Part shown: in pieces, positions 1-8,734 of the stretch
How positions within the stretch are numbered: the first letter of the stretch is position 1
Layout of the letters: every line of letters starts with the position of its first letter
Source: Chitinophagales bacterium
GTDB lineage: Bacteria > Bacteroidota > Bacteroidia > Chitinophagales > JADJOU01
DNA length: 49,156 nucleotides
Assembly (NCBI GenBank): GCA_025455685.1
Contig: JALOMB010000012.1
Span: 1 to 49,156, forward strand
Direction: 5' to 3'
Made by a program: the position numbers and the translations under genes
The notes under the pieces: generated by a model
Told to the model about the DNA's origin: nothing
What the model saw: only the letters and a program-made list of their open reading frames with translations
Database searches by the model: none

Positions 1-72
1 GAACTTTAAAAATGAAGCATAGAATTAAGAATAATTTTGTCGAATTAAAAAATAAAATTTGTAAGAAATTAC

Positions 73-80
73 TATATTTG
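73..80 (+). promoter_or_regulatory. Putative -7 promoter element (TATATTTG)
   Basis: TATATTTG matches the Bacteroidota -7 consensus TAnnTTTG. Its last base is four bases before the ATG at 85, so the transcript would start at or next to the start codon. I see no clear -33 TTTG at the usual 19-21 base spacing, so this is a prediction from one element only. Confidence 0.45.
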
Positions 81-84
81 CGAG

Positions 85-1071
85 ATGAAATCAATAGGTA
101 ATCGATTGTTTAGTTTTCTTCTCGTTATATTACTTGGATTCTTAAGTTGCGAACGAAAATCAAATCAATTAAGTCAGGAAGAATCCCTACCCAAGGAGCT
201 TATTGAGATTCAAGATTCTTTGACTATAAATCCAAAAGATGCTAGACAATACTTCAAAAGAGCTCTGTATTATTGGGGTCAAAACGAAAATGAAAAAGCG
301 CTCCTAGATTTCTATAATGCAACAAAATATGATTCTACTAATCCAGTTTATTTTGAAAAATTAGCAGATTTCTTCGTAGAGACCACTAATTTGGAAAGAG
401 CCGCAGGCGCTTTAGGCTTTTGTATCAAGCTCGATAACCGAAATCCAATGTATTATCTTAAATTAGGCAAGATAAACCTCTATATAAAAGACTATTCCAA
501 AGCTTTATCGAATTTTAATGATGCGCTAAAATTAGATAAATACGCACCTGAGCCTTATTTTTATAAGGGAATTCTACAAAAGGAAATCGGTGATACAGCC
601 AAGGCAATTTCTAGCTTTATAACTGCTTCAGAGCAGGATCCTACCTGGGACGAGCCTTTTCAGCAAATTGGACTAATTTATTTGGCTCAAAAAAATCCCC
701 TTGCCTTGACTTATTTCGATAATTCCATTAAAGTAAACCCTAAAAATATGTCTGCTAGAATGAATAAAGCCTATTTTTATGTTTTGACCAAGAAGTATGA
801 GGCAGCGATCCCAATTTACGAAGATATAATCAATAATAACCCCCTATATGTCGATGCTGTTTACAATTTAGGCATTGTGTATCATAAGCAGGGTAACAAG
901 CAAAAAGCTATTGCATTTTTCGAAAAGTGTATCCAAATTCAAAGTAATTATACAAAAGCTTATGTCATGCTCAGTAAACTTATCCACGATAAAGCAAAAT
1001 CAAAATCCTATCGTGAAACCGCTTTAAAGCTAGATCCAACATTGAAAGATGAAATTTTTTCAACAGAATAA
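85..1071 (+). CDS. TPR-repeat lipoprotein
   Basis: This 328-residue protein begins with a lipoprotein signal: a basic n-region, a hydrophobic stretch and a lipobox-like FLSC with Cys22 as the likely lipidated residue. From about residue 50 to the end it consists of roughly seven to eight tetratricopeptide repeats of about 34 residues (for example ARQYFKRALYYWGQNENEKA and PMYYLKLGKINLYIKDYSKA). TPRs form a helical scaffold for protein binding, so an envelope-anchored adaptor is likely; no enzymatic domain is visible. It lies 37 bases upstream of rpmB but is probably transcribed separately, because both genes have their own promoter-like element. The TATATTTG at 73-80 ends only four bases before this ATG, which suggests a leaderless mRNA. 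The partner and exact role are unknown. Confidence 0.85.
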   Translation: MKSIGNRLFSFLLVILLGFLSCERKSNQLSQEESLPKELIEIQDSLTINPKDARQYFKRALYYWGQNENEKALLDFYNATKYDSTNPVYFEKLADFFVETTNLERAAGALGFCIKLDNRNPMYYLKLGKINLYIKDYSKALSNFNDALKLDKYAPEPYFYKGILQKEIGDTAKAISSFITASEQDPTWDEPFQQIGLIYLAQKNPLALTYFDNSIKVNPKNMSARMNKAYFYVLTKKYEAAIPIYEDIINNNPLYVDAVYNLGIVYHKQGNKQKAIAFFEKCIQIQSNYTKAYVMLSKLIHDKAKSKSYRETALKLDPTLKDEIFSTE

Positions 1072-1082
1072 AAAAAAATGAT

Positions 1083-1090
1083 TATCTTTG
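1083..1090 (+). promoter_or_regulatory. Putative -7 promoter element of the rpmB operon (TATCTTTG)
   Basis: TATCTTTG fits TAnnTTTG and lies between the TPR lipoprotein gene and rpmB, 18 bases before the rpmB ATG. This would give a leader of about a dozen bases. No convincing -33 element is seen; the region upstream is an A/T run. Confidence 0.4.
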
Positions 1091-1108
1091 CACCCTAAAA
1101 CATAAGAA

Positions 1109-1339
1109 ATGTCTAGAATTTGTGAATTAACCAATAAAAAGCCTTTAAAAGGTCATTATGTCTCACATTCCAATGTGAAGACTAATAGAAAATTTTATCC
1201 AAATTTAAAAACTAAAAAAATGTTTGTCCCTGAGTTAAATCAGTGGATACAGGTGAAATTAAGTATGCATGCACTTAGATGTATCAATAAAGTAGGCCTA
1301 TACCAATATTTAAAAGATCTCGAAAAATCAAATAATTAA
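1109..1339 (+). CDS. rpmB: 50S ribosomal protein L28
   Basis: The 76-residue product is ribosomal protein L28 of the large subunit. It starts [20 protein letters not shown], followed by the [15 protein letters not shown] segment typical of the family, and has the usual length for Bacteroidota. The gene heads a tight three-gene set with rpmG (4 bases downstream) and the DUF4295 gene, an arrangement I know as common in this phylum. No Shine-Dalgarno sequence precedes the ATG. Confidence 0.97.
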   Translation: MSRICELTNKKPLKGHYVSHSNVKTNRKFYPNLKTKKMFVPELNQWIQVKLSMHALRCINKVGLYQYLKDLEKSNN

Positions 1340-1343
1340 TCAT

Positions 1344-1532
1344 ATGGCAAAGAAAGCAAAAGGTAATCGCGTTCAAGTTATATTAGAGTGCACAGAGCAT
1401 AAGGACTCAGGTATGGCTGGCATGTCTCGCTACATTACCAAAAAAAATAGAAAAAATACGCCAGACAGAATAGAATTAAAGAAATTTAATCCTGTGCTTA
1501 AGCGATATACTATTCACAAAGAAATTAAATAA
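1344..1532 (+). CDS. rpmG: 50S ribosomal protein L33
   Basis: The 62-residue product matches ribosomal protein L33: [20 protein letters not shown] near the N-terminus and [15 protein letters not shown] at the end. It has only one cysteine, so it is the zinc-independent (C-) form rather than the four-cysteine form. It begins 4 bases after rpmB and is followed 8 bases later by the DUF4295 gene, indicating co-transcription. Confidence 0.97.
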   Translation: MAKKAKGNRVQVILECTEHKDSGMAGMSRYITKKNRKNTPDRIELKKFNPVLKRYTIHKEIK

Positions 1533-1540
1533 TACCCAAT

Positions 1541-1714
1541 ATGGCAAAAGTATCGAAAAACGCGAAAACTAACCGTCAAGCTCAAGAAGGTTCTAAAGAC
1601 TACGTTAAAGTCATCACTGCTGAAAAATCAGAAGTAACAGGCTCTTATCAGTTTAGAAAAAAAATCATTCACAAAGATTTAGTAAAAGACTATTTGGATA
1701 AGAAGAGTAAATAA
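1541..1714 (+). CDS. DUF4295 family small basic protein
   Basis: A 57-residue ORF starts at an ATG 8 bases after rpmG. It reads MAKVSKNAKTNRQAQEGSKD at the N-terminus and ends in KDYLDKKSK. Small size, high lysine content, an ITAEKSEVTGSYQFRKKI core and position directly after rpmB-rpmG all match the DUF4295 family of Bacteroidota. I recall this family as a probable ribosome-associated protein, but no function is proved here. A strong terminator follows 26 bases after the stop codon, so this is the last gene of the ribosomal operon. Confidence 0.85.
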   Translation: MAKVSKNAKTNRQAQEGSKDYVKVITAEKSEVTGSYQFRKKIIHKDLVKDYLDKKSK

Positions 1715-1740
1715 AACACTCTTTTCTTATTTAAATATAT

Positions 1741-1766
1741 AAAGCCTTCTCTATAGAAGGCTTTTT
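1741..1766 (+). terminator. Rho-independent terminator of the rpmB-rpmG operon
   Basis: AAAGCCTTCT (1741-1750) and AGAAGGCTTT (1755-1764) form a perfect 10-bp stem around a CTAT loop, followed by Ts. It lies between the convergent ribosomal operon and the SNF2 gene and could serve both strands, since the stem starts with AAA on the left side. Confidence 0.9.
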
Positions 1767-1829
1767 GTGTTTAGGAATCCTTGTCTTGAACATGTTAGCT
1801 TTTCTTGGTTTTCTAAACGCTTGAGGTAT

Positions 1830-4739
1830 TTATGCAAATAGAAAATCAATATCATCAACGCTGAGGTTTTTTATGAAGCCTTCATCTTCTTGAATAAGGT
1901 CTTCTTGAAGCTTTAGTTTCCTTTCTTGTAGTTGGATAATTCGCTCCTCTATAGTGTCCCGACAAATCAATCGGTAAGCAAAAACCTTCTCTTTTTGACC
2001 AATTCTATAGACTCTATCAATTGCTTGTTGTTCTATGAATTTATTCCACCAAGGGTCAATTAAGAAAACATAGTTGGCTTTTGTAAGGGTAATACCCATA
2101 TTTCCAGATTTGAGGGATATTACAAATACGGGAACTCTATTGGAATCATCTTGGAATTTATTGACTAATTCTTGTCTCTTTTCCTGAGCCACAGAGCCAT
2201 CAAAGAAATAATAAGGAATCTTATCATCTTCAAGTCTCTTTTTAATTACTGATAAAGTATTTAGGAACTGAGAGAAAACTATGATTTTATTTTTTACAGC
2301 AACGTTATGCGCTAATTCCAGATTAGATAATCCATGCTGCTTGCTTTGATGGAGTATATCTCTAATCTGATCCATGAGTAAATCTATTTTAATCGATTCT
2401 TGCGTTTGTATAGAAAATTCTTGAATATTTGAAGGGTCACTACATACGATTCTTAGCTTTTGAATCGCCTCTAAAACTCCTAATTTGGAAGCCCCAATGC
2501 CTTTTTCTTTGATATCCATGATTACTTTTTCTTTAATGCTTTTTTTGATTAAATCATAGAGTTTTCGCTGTGTTTCCCCCATGTCACAGTATAATATGGA
2601 TTCTGTTTTCTCTGGCAATTCATCTAAAACTTTTTCTTTTGTTCTTCTTAAATTGATGAAAGAAGAAATTTTTTGTAATTGTTTAATTTTATTCTCATCT
2701 CTATGAATATCAATAGGATCGGCATACTCTTTTCGAAAAAAAGATTCATTTGCAAAGAAATTGGGCATGATAAATTCATACTGAGGATATAAATCCATTG
2801 TAGAATTCATAACAGGGGTGCCGGAGAGGAGTATTTTCATTTTTGCTTGAAGCTGTAAAATGGCCTTTGTGGTTTGTGCAGCTGGATTTTTGATATAATG
2901 ACTCTCATCGAGCACTATAGTATTCCATTGAATCATCGCTAAATTATCGATATCAGCCCGAGCAGTTTGATAGCTTGTGATTATAGCTTTAGCTTCATGA
3001 AATTCTTGGGAAGAGATATTTCGGTCTTGTCTATGATATACATAGGAAGATAACCCTATTCCGAAGTTTTCGAGTTCCTTTTTCCAATTGTACATAAGTC
3101 CTGCAGGCGCAATGATTAGATGCTTTCCAGGATGTTTTAAATTCATATAACCTAAAAAAGTAATGGTCTGAATCGTTTTACCTAGTCCCATATCATCGCT
3201 GAGCAAAGCCCCTGAAAACACCTCACTAATCAAAACCATCCATTCTACCCCTTTGGCTTGATAAGGTCTAAGGTCAGCATTCACGTAATTTTCTATTGCT
3301 ATTTGTGTGGTAGGGTTGTTTTGATATTGCGCCCATTTGTCTTTCCATTGGGCTATATCTATTCCTAAATCCAAGTTTTGAAAGAGTTGCGCGTGTTTGG
3401 ATTGATTAGAAAAAATCAATAAAAATTTATTTAACCAGATATGTTCTGCTTCGAAAATTAGATGCTTTATGATTAATCCATAATCCTCTAGCCAATCATC
3501 AGGGAGTACACCCATTGTTTCATCTTGAAGCATCACAAATTTTTGACGATTCATAATTGTTTTTTGCAATTCCTTGTTTGGTATGATATTAGTGCCGAAA
3601 CGAACCTCAAGTTTTACAGCACATAAAGGTGCGTCTTTTTTGTCTATTACATCAAATCTAGTCTCGATAGGAAATGGGCTATAACGGAAATGCCTTAGTA
3701 GTTCCATTCCTTCGATTCGAATTCCCTGGTCGAGAAGTCGATGATAGAAATGCAGAAACCAATTTTTATTCTTGGCTTGCTCTATAGTTAAATATAATAA
3801 ATTTGGTTTTTGTGCTTGAAATGCTTCATGGGACTGAATTAAATCATCTAAGAGTCGTTTTTCTATTTGCTCATTTTGCTCATAATGCAAGGCATATGAA
3901 CCTGTATAATGAATCATGGAGCGTGAATCGTTTACTTCCTTAATAAAATAATCATATACAAAGGAGGGTACAATATTGAGAAAGCCCTGACTCTCGCTTA
4001 AGTGAATGCATAAGGATGGATCGGCTTTGACAAGCATAGGAGTGAAAATTTCATCAGTCAAGATTTCGATTTGAAATTCATTGGGCTTTATGATTTTCTG
4101 AGCGAAGGCTTCATAGTCAATTCTTAAGTCGTCTGAGATATGACTCCTGATAAATTCAAGTGCATTAAAATGTGCATGCCGAATCATATATAAGTCCTTG
4201 TCATAATAGATAAAAAATCCAAATCTATGATATTCCCCTTCTTCCAAAGAATTTCCATCGATATCAAAGAGTAATTTGATTCGAATAGCATAGTCTTCGC
4301 CTTTGATCAATTTTATCTTAGTATTGAGTTTTCTAAAGTATATAGTTGTATCTTTTTGAATTGGATTCTTTTCAGGAAGTTCGATACGAGAATAAAAAAG
4401 TAAACTATCGAAGTGTCTTTGTAAGTAGTCGAAGCCATTATAGATGTGGTTTCGTGTGATAGCATTTAGTTTTTTATTTAATGCTTCTCCTTGAAGGCTG
4501 AGTGAAAGAGATTGTTGTTTGCTACTGCGGACTTGAAGAAAATAGTTATGTTCAAAGTATTTCAATAAACTCAGATACACCTTTTCAGGCCAATTAATTT
4601 CTAAGTTTTTTTCTTTTTGAAAAGGGGTAAACTGAATACCATTTTGTAAGTTCTTAGGATCAAAGCTAATGATTTCAAAGCAATTTTTAGCTTCGGTAAT
4701 ACGCGAAGGAATAAAGCAGATTCTTTTGGTTAAGGGCAT
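1830..4739 (-). CDS. SNF2/Swi2-family DEAD-like helicase
   Basis: This 969-residue protein has a complete SNF2 ATPase in its second half. Walker A is DDMGLGKT near residue 515, the DExH-like box is LDESH near 609, then SGTPVMNS (motif III region), FSQF (motif IV region) and QAIDRVYRIGQ (motif VI) near 905. Such proteins use ATP to translocate on double-stranded DNA and remodel bound proteins; bacterial ones (RapA-like and others) act in transcription recycling or repair. The first about 480 residues are not recognised, and I see no SWIM zinc finger (CxCx(n)CxH), which many Bacteroidota homologues carry. The gene seems monocistronic, with a TATTTTTG element about 20 bases upstream of the ATG. 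No restriction or defence partner is adjacent, so a housekeeping role is more likely than phage defence. Confidence 0.93.
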   Translation of the reverse strand: MPLTKRICFIPSRITEAKNCFEIISFDPKNLQNGIQFTPFQKEKNLEINWPEKVYLSLLKYFEHNYFLQVRSSKQQSLSLSLQGEALNKKLNAITRNHIYNGFDYLQRHFDSLLFYSRIELPEKNPIQKDTTIYFRKLNTKIKLIKGEDYAIRIKLLFDIDGNSLEEGEYHRFGFFIYYDKDLYMIRHAHFNALEFIRSHISDDLRIDYEAFAQKIIKPNEFQIEILTDEIFTPMLVKADPSLCIHLSESQGFLNIVPSFVYDYFIKEVNDSRSMIHYTGSYALHYEQNEQIEKRLLDDLIQSHEAFQAQKPNLLYLTIEQAKNKNWFLHFYHRLLDQGIRIEGMELLRHFRYSPFPIETRFDVIDKKDAPLCAVKLEVRFGTNIIPNKELQKTIMNRQKFVMLQDETMGVLPDDWLEDYGLIIKHLIFEAEHIWLNKFLLIFSNQSKHAQLFQNLDLGIDIAQWKDKWAQYQNNPTTQIAIENYVNADLRPYQAKGVEWMVLISEVFSGALLSDDMGLGKTIQTITFLGYMNLKHPGKHLIIAPAGLMYNWKKELENFGIGLSSYVYHRQDRNISSQEFHEAKAIITSYQTARADIDNLAMIQWNTIVLDESHYIKNPAAQTTKAILQLQAKMKILLSGTPVMNSTMDLYPQYEFIMPNFFANESFFRKEYADPIDIHRDENKIKQLQKISSFINLRRTKEKVLDELPEKTESILYCDMGETQRKLYDLIKKSIKEKVIMDIKEKGIGASKLGVLEAIQKLRIVCSDPSNIQEFSIQTQESIKIDLLMDQIRDILHQSKQHGLSNLELAHNVAVKNKIIVFSQFLNTLSVIKKRLEDDKIPYYFFDGSVAQEKRQELVNKFQDDSNRVPVFVISLKSGNMGITLTKANYVFLIDPWWNKFIEQQAIDRVYRIGQKEKVFAYRLICRDTIEERIIQLQERKLKLQEDLIQEDEGFIKNLSVDDIDFLFA

Positions 4740-4759
4740 TTAGTTATGTTTGTGTAGGA

Positions 4760-4767
4760 CAAAAATA
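4760..4767 (-). promoter_or_regulatory. Putative -7 promoter element of the SNF2 gene
   Basis: On the minus strand this reads TATTTTTG, matching TAnnTTTG, and lies 20 bases before the SNF2 ATG. No good -33 TTTG is seen at 19-21 bases. Confidence 0.4.
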
Positions 4768-4898
4768 GTTTTTTTATGGATTCAAGCGATTAAAGATTAT
4801 CAACAAAATGCTTGTATTTTCATATTTTTCAACCTGAGCCTTTTTACATTTACAATATACCCTATTATGGTTGCAAGATTATGTTGATTTTCTATTGC

Positions 4899-5276
4899 TT
4901 AGACCAATAAATATCCTGGCTTGAGCAATAAGGGAATTTCTTCTAAGTCAGTCATAGACCTCTTGTCGAAAGTGAAATTTAGCTCATATAAATCATCAGC
5001 TATATAATAAGATAGGAAAACTTCATTTTTCATTTCAAATACTTCATCCATCAAAGTTTCAAAGGGTTTGGCACTAAGCTCTGATAGGGCTTCGATGAAA
5101 TACCTTAGCGTAGAAGTGACTTGCCCTTTATCATCATATGCAGAAGTGGTAATCAAGATATTTCTAATGGAAATTTGTTTACAATTCAACAGATTTATTT
5201 GAAATACCCCTTCTTCTTGAGGTACAATAGCTAAGAATATGTCTTTTGATATAGGAATCTGAATATCCTTTTTCAT
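4899..5276 (-). CDS. Small conserved Bacteroidota protein
   Basis: A 125-residue acidic, soluble protein with no signal peptide or membrane segment. Its start (MKKDIQIPISKDIFLAIVPQ) and the EEVF/NE-F pattern (DEVFEMKNEVFLSYY) resemble a small Bacteroidota family often labelled phenylalanyl-tRNA synthetase subunit alpha in databases. That label is not supported here: there is no class II synthetase motif and the length is far too short. The ATG lies 3 bases after the fumarylacetoacetase stop codon, so the two are co-transcribed. Function unknown. Confidence 0.8.
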   Translation of the reverse strand: MKKDIQIPISKDIFLAIVPQEEGVFQINLLNCKQISIRNILITTSAYDDKGQVTSTLRYFIEALSELSAKPFETLMDEVFEMKNEVFLSYYIADDLYELNFTFDKRSMTDLEEIPLLLKPGYLLV

Positions 5277-5279
5277 TAT

Positions 5280-6515
5280 TTATGTAGCAGGTAAAATTTT
5301 GGTAGTACATTCCCCAAATCCGATTCTAAAGCCATCAGCCTGAGCATAACCTATTAAAGTACAGACATCGTGATCTAGTAAAAAAGTTCTCTCAGTACCA
5401 TCATTCATTTTTAGAGGTTTTGTTCCTTGCCAAGCGAGTTCGAGCATAGATCCAAACTGATGGGGCTCTGGACCTGAAATTGTTCCTGATGCCATCATGT
5501 CACCAACGTTTAGATTACAGCCATTGACGGTATGATGTGCTAGCTGCTGTGCCATAGACCAATACATAAATTTAAAATTCGATTGAACGATTGATTGTTT
5601 GAGTTTGGCATTGCTAATGATGACTTCTAAGTTGATATCAAAATTATAATTGCCCTCGTATTTAAGATAATCCAATACTTCAGGCGATTGGGGCTCTTGT
5701 GGTACAGAGAAGGGCGCCAAAGCCTCTAGGGTTACTACCCATGGGGAAATCACTGAAGCGAAATTTTTAGCGAGAAATGGTCCAAGGGGAACGTATTCCC
5801 AAGCTTGAATATCACGAGCAGATAAATCATTAAATAAAACTAAACCAAAAATATGATCATAGGCATTTTTTACCGATACGCTTTCTCCTAAGTTAGTAGG
5901 TTTCCCTACGATGAAGGCTACTTCAAGTTCAAAATCAAGTCTTTGACTTGGTCCGAAAATTGGTGTAGTAGCACCTTTGGGCATTGATTGACCCTTTGGT
6001 CTATGTACTTCAGTCCCACTGACTACAATTGAAGAGGCTCTACCGTGATAGCCCACAGGTAAATGTCTCCAATTAGGGAGCAGAGCATTTTCTGGGTCTC
6101 GAAACATTTTTCCTACATTGGTAGCATGATCTATCGATGAATAAAAATCAGTATAATCTTTGACAGATACAGGCATATACATCGTTGCTTCACTCATTGA
6201 GTCTAGGTAGCTAACTTTATTGCTGTTTGACTGTAATTTATGATTATCAATATGAAGTAAATGCTGAATATCCAATCTGAACTTTGAAGTTGTATCTTTG
6301 CCTAAAGCTATAAAATCGTTTAAGGTATCTTGAAGCAAAACTTCAGGCCTTGGAAATTCAAGATATTTATCAGCGACCAAAGTGGCTAAATCTAAAATGT
6401 AATTTCCTATGGCACAGCCAACTCTTTTTGATTTGGATGGAGTAGTGTAAATTCCAAATGGAATGTTTTGAATAGGAAAATGGGTAGTCGCTTCGTATTG
6501 AATCCAAGATTTCAT
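5280..6515 (-). CDS. fahA: Fumarylacetoacetase (tyrosine degradation)
   Basis: The 411-residue enzyme hydrolyses 4-fumarylacetoacetate to fumarate and acetoacetate, the last step of tyrosine catabolism (EC 3.7.1.2). It shows DYTDFYSSIDHATNVG near residue 123 (metal-binding Asp and catalytic His region in characterised FAH), WRHLPVGYHGRASS, FELEVAFIVG (metal-binding Glu residues) and NDLSARDIQAWEYVPLGPFL (metal-binding Asp and Lys region). Length matches the eukaryotic-type two-domain FAH. It follows the flavodoxin gene by 27 bases on the same strand. No other tyrosine-pathway gene (hppD, hmgA) is in the window, so those must lie elsewhere. Confidence 0.96.
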   Translation of the reverse strand: MKSWIQYEATTHFPIQNIPFGIYTTPSKSKRVGCAIGNYILDLATLVADKYLEFPRPEVLLQDTLNDFIALGKDTTSKFRLDIQHLLHIDNHKLQSNSNKVSYLDSMSEATMYMPVSVKDYTDFYSSIDHATNVGKMFRDPENALLPNWRHLPVGYHGRASSIVVSGTEVHRPKGQSMPKGATTPIFGPSQRLDFELEVAFIVGKPTNLGESVSVKNAYDHIFGLVLFNDLSARDIQAWEYVPLGPFLAKNFASVISPWVVTLEALAPFSVPQEPQSPEVLDYLKYEGNYNFDINLEVIISNAKLKQSIVQSNFKFMYWSMAQQLAHHTVNGCNLNVGDMMASGTISGPEPHQFGSMLELAWQGTKPLKMNDGTERTFLLDHDVCTLIGYAQADGFRIGFGECTTKILPAT

Positions 6516-6542
6516 AAATGTAAATTGTATAAAAAGAGGTAA

Positions 6543-7076
6543 TTATTTAGAGAAATGAGGTAAAATTAAATCAGTCCATTGTTCAAGCCTTTCTTGAGTC
6601 ATTTCGTCTTGATTGTCCACATCGATAAGTAAACCGACAAGTTGGCCGTCAATTTCGGCTTTGCTCGCATCATATTCATAGCCTTTGATAGGCCACTGTC
6701 CTACTATATTGGCACCATTTTTTTTAGCAATTTCATAAAAGACACCTAAAGCATCACCAAAATAAAAACTATAGCCGTATTGGTCTCCAAGCCCAAAGAA
6801 AGCTATGGTTTTTCCAATAAAATTAACTTGTCCAAATTTAGGTAAAAACACTTCCCAATCACCTTGTAATTCGCCATCATACCAGGTTGGCATACCGATA
6901 ATAAGCAGATCATATGCTTGTAAATCTTGAGGTTCTTTTTTGTATATTTCATGTATGTCTATCTCCAAATCAGAATTCTTGGCTATTAAAATTTCTTTTA
7001 ATTCTTGCGCTATACGCTCTGTATTTCCGGTGTCTGTACCATAGAAAAGCCCTATTTTTCGGCCCATATTATTCAT
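6543..7076 (-). CDS. fldA: Long-chain flavodoxin
   Basis: A 177-residue FMN-binding electron carrier. The phosphate-binding loop is GTDTGNT near residue 14, the 60s loop contains PTWYDGELQGDW with the flavin-stacking Trp, and the 90s loop is GLGDQYGYSFYFGDALG. The insertion in the last strand makes it a long-chain flavodoxin. The annotated ATG at 7076 overlaps the protease stop codon by 8 bases; an in-frame ATG at 7067 (MGRKIGLFYG) would leave almost no overlap and fits the usual N-terminus slightly better. It is downstream of the processing protease and upstream of FAH. Confidence 0.95.
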   Translation of the reverse strand: MNNMGRKIGLFYGTDTGNTERIAQELKEILIAKNSDLEIDIHEIYKKEPQDLQAYDLLIIGMPTWYDGELQGDWEVFLPKFGQVNFIGKTIAFFGLGDQYGYSFYFGDALGVFYEIAKKNGANIVGQWPIKGYEYDASKAEIDGQLVGLLIDVDNQDEMTQERLEQWTDLILPHFSK

Positions 7077-8661
7077 TTTTAATTTTATATTTAGTAAAAT
7101 TTTCTTTCATCATAGCTAGGGCTTTGATTAGAATATCATCTATTTGATTGATGATTCGATAAAACCCTTTGCTTCCATATAGCCCTCGAGCAATATTTGC
7201 GCGGACTACATGATCTATTTGTCTTGCTGATGAATCATAAGACGCTTGGATAAATTCAATTGAATCTGCCTGACACAAGGATTTTATTTCATTTTTCATA
7301 GAAGCATCAAGCGAAAATTTCTGAATAAAATCGTCTATAGTTGGATAAGTAACAAGCATCGAGTCTCTTTTTTCAAGCCCATATTTATTGGATAAATCAT
7401 TTAATATATTCTTTCTAAACATCTTGAAGTATAAATCACTATATTTCATCGTATCTATAGGTACATATATATCAGGCATGATACCGCCCCCGCCGAAAAC
7501 TTTTCGTTTGTTTTTCGTTAACTTCATTAGGGAATCAGGAGGATGAAAAGTATCTTTTTTGTTTAGAATTCCTTTTTGAGCGCGATCTAGAATTTCACTT
7601 CTATATTCTTTTAGTTCGCCTTTGACAAATGGCTTCTGAATTAAACGACCCGTAGGAGTAAAGTATTCGGCAGTGGTAAGTCTAAGCTCGGATTTGTCTA
7701 TCAAAGTAAATCTATTTTGTACTAGTCCTTTTCCGAAAGATCTTCTGCCGATGATCATACCTCGATCTAAATCTTGAATAGCACCTGCGACAATTTCAGA
7801 AGCAGAGGCTGAGTTTTCATTTATGAGAATAATGAGTTTTCCTTTTTCCATGAGCGCACCACCTAAAGCACGGTATTCTGTTTTCGGTGAATTCAATCCC
7901 TTGGTAAATACGACGAGTTCATTCATAGGTACGAATTGCCCTACAACGCCAACAGCTGCATTGAGATAGCCGCCAGAGTTGTTTTGTAAATCCAGAATTA
8001 ATTGTTTCATACCTTGGGCTTGTAGCTCTTTGATTCCGGATATAAGCTCTTCTTCTGTAGTTCCAGAAAACTTATTGATTTTGATATAGCCTGTATTGGC
8101 ATCGAGCATCATGACGATATCTACAGAGTTCAAAGGAATAATGTCTCTTATTACTTTAAAATTAAGTAATTTGTCTCTTCGAAGCATCGTGAGATTGACT
8201 GCTGTACCTTTTTTGCCTCTAAGCCTAGAAATGTAGTCTTCATCTTTTTTATGGGAACCAGCGAAAAGAGAATCATTAATTAAGATGAGTTTATCTCCTA
8301 TGGATATACCTACTTTTTCAGAGGGGCCCTGAGCAATGACATCTAAGACATTTAAGGTGTCTTTGATAATGCGAAAAGAGATACCGACTCCTTCAAAATT
8401 ACCTTTTAACTTATCATTCTCAGAATTAGATTCTTTAGCTTCGAGATAACTAGAGTGAGGGTCGAGCTCTTCTAGAGATTTCTTAATAGCTGTTTCTATG
8501 ATTTTAGAGATGTCTAAGGAATCATAATATTTGTTTTCTAATAAAGTAAAATACTGAGCAAATTTCTTAAACTGCATAGCACTTCTAGGGTCTTGAGCTT
8601 GACAAGGTTGGTATATCACCACAAAGAATAAGAATAAGAATTTACAACGAAAAAGAGACAT
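7069..8661 (-). CDS. ctpA: C-terminal processing protease, S41 family
   Basis: This 530-residue protein carries a signal peptide ending near AQ (residue about 23), a PDZ domain (about 90-180, GVGISFRI and GKKGTAVNLTMLRR) and the S41 tail-specific protease core. The catalytic Ser is in NENSASASE near residue 284 and the general-base Lys in SFGKGLVQ near 309, the normal spacing for the Ser-Lys dyad. It acts in the periplasm on C-terminal ends of substrates. I chose the ATG at 8661; a TTG three codons upstream is possible. A TAAATTTG -7-like element is at 8690-8697 on the minus strand. Confidence 0.95.
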   Translation of the reverse strand: MSLFRCKFLFLFFVVIYQPCQAQDPRSAMQFKKFAQYFTLLENKYYDSLDISKIIETAIKKSLEELDPHSSYLEAKESNSENDKLKGNFEGVGISFRIIKDTLNVLDVIAQGPSEKVGISIGDKLILINDSLFAGSHKKDEDYISRLRGKKGTAVNLTMLRRDKLLNFKVIRDIIPLNSVDIVMMLDANTGYIKINKFSGTTEEELISGIKELQAQGMKQLILDLQNNSGGYLNAAVGVVGQFVPMNELVVFTKGLNSPKTEYRALGGALMEKGKLIILINENSASASEIVAGAIQDLDRGMIIGRRSFGKGLVQNRFTLIDKSELRLTTAEYFTPTGRLIQKPFVKGELKEYRSEILDRAQKGILNKKDTFHPPDSLMKLTKNKRKVFGGGGIMPDIYVPIDTMKYSDLYFKMFRKNILNDLSNKYGLEKRDSMLVTYPTIDDFIQKFSLDASMKNEIKSLCQADSIEFIQASYDSSARQIDHVVRANIARGLYGSKGFYRIINQIDDILIKALAMMKENFTKYKIKNE

Positions 8662-8689
8662 AGTTTTCAAGCATCAATGATTTAGATTA

Positions 8690-8697
8690 CAAATTTA
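8690..8697 (-). promoter_or_regulatory. Putative -7 promoter element upstream of ctpA
   Basis: The minus strand reads TAAATTTG, matching TAnnTTTG, 28 bases before the ATG at 8661 in the 73-base gap after uvrA. A -33 element is not clear. Confidence 0.35.
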
Positions 8698-8734
8698 ATC
8701 GTTTATGGATTAGCAATTGGCATTTTACCAAAAA

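Noticed and set aside
1830-4739. SNF2 helicase as part of a phage-defence system (for example a DISARM-like locus)
   Set aside because: No methylase, nuclease or other defence partner is adjacent; neighbours are a ribosomal operon and metabolic genes.
4899-5276. Phenylalanyl-tRNA synthetase alpha subunit label
   Set aside because: Only 125 residues and no class II synthetase motifs; the name appears to be a database error for a different small family.
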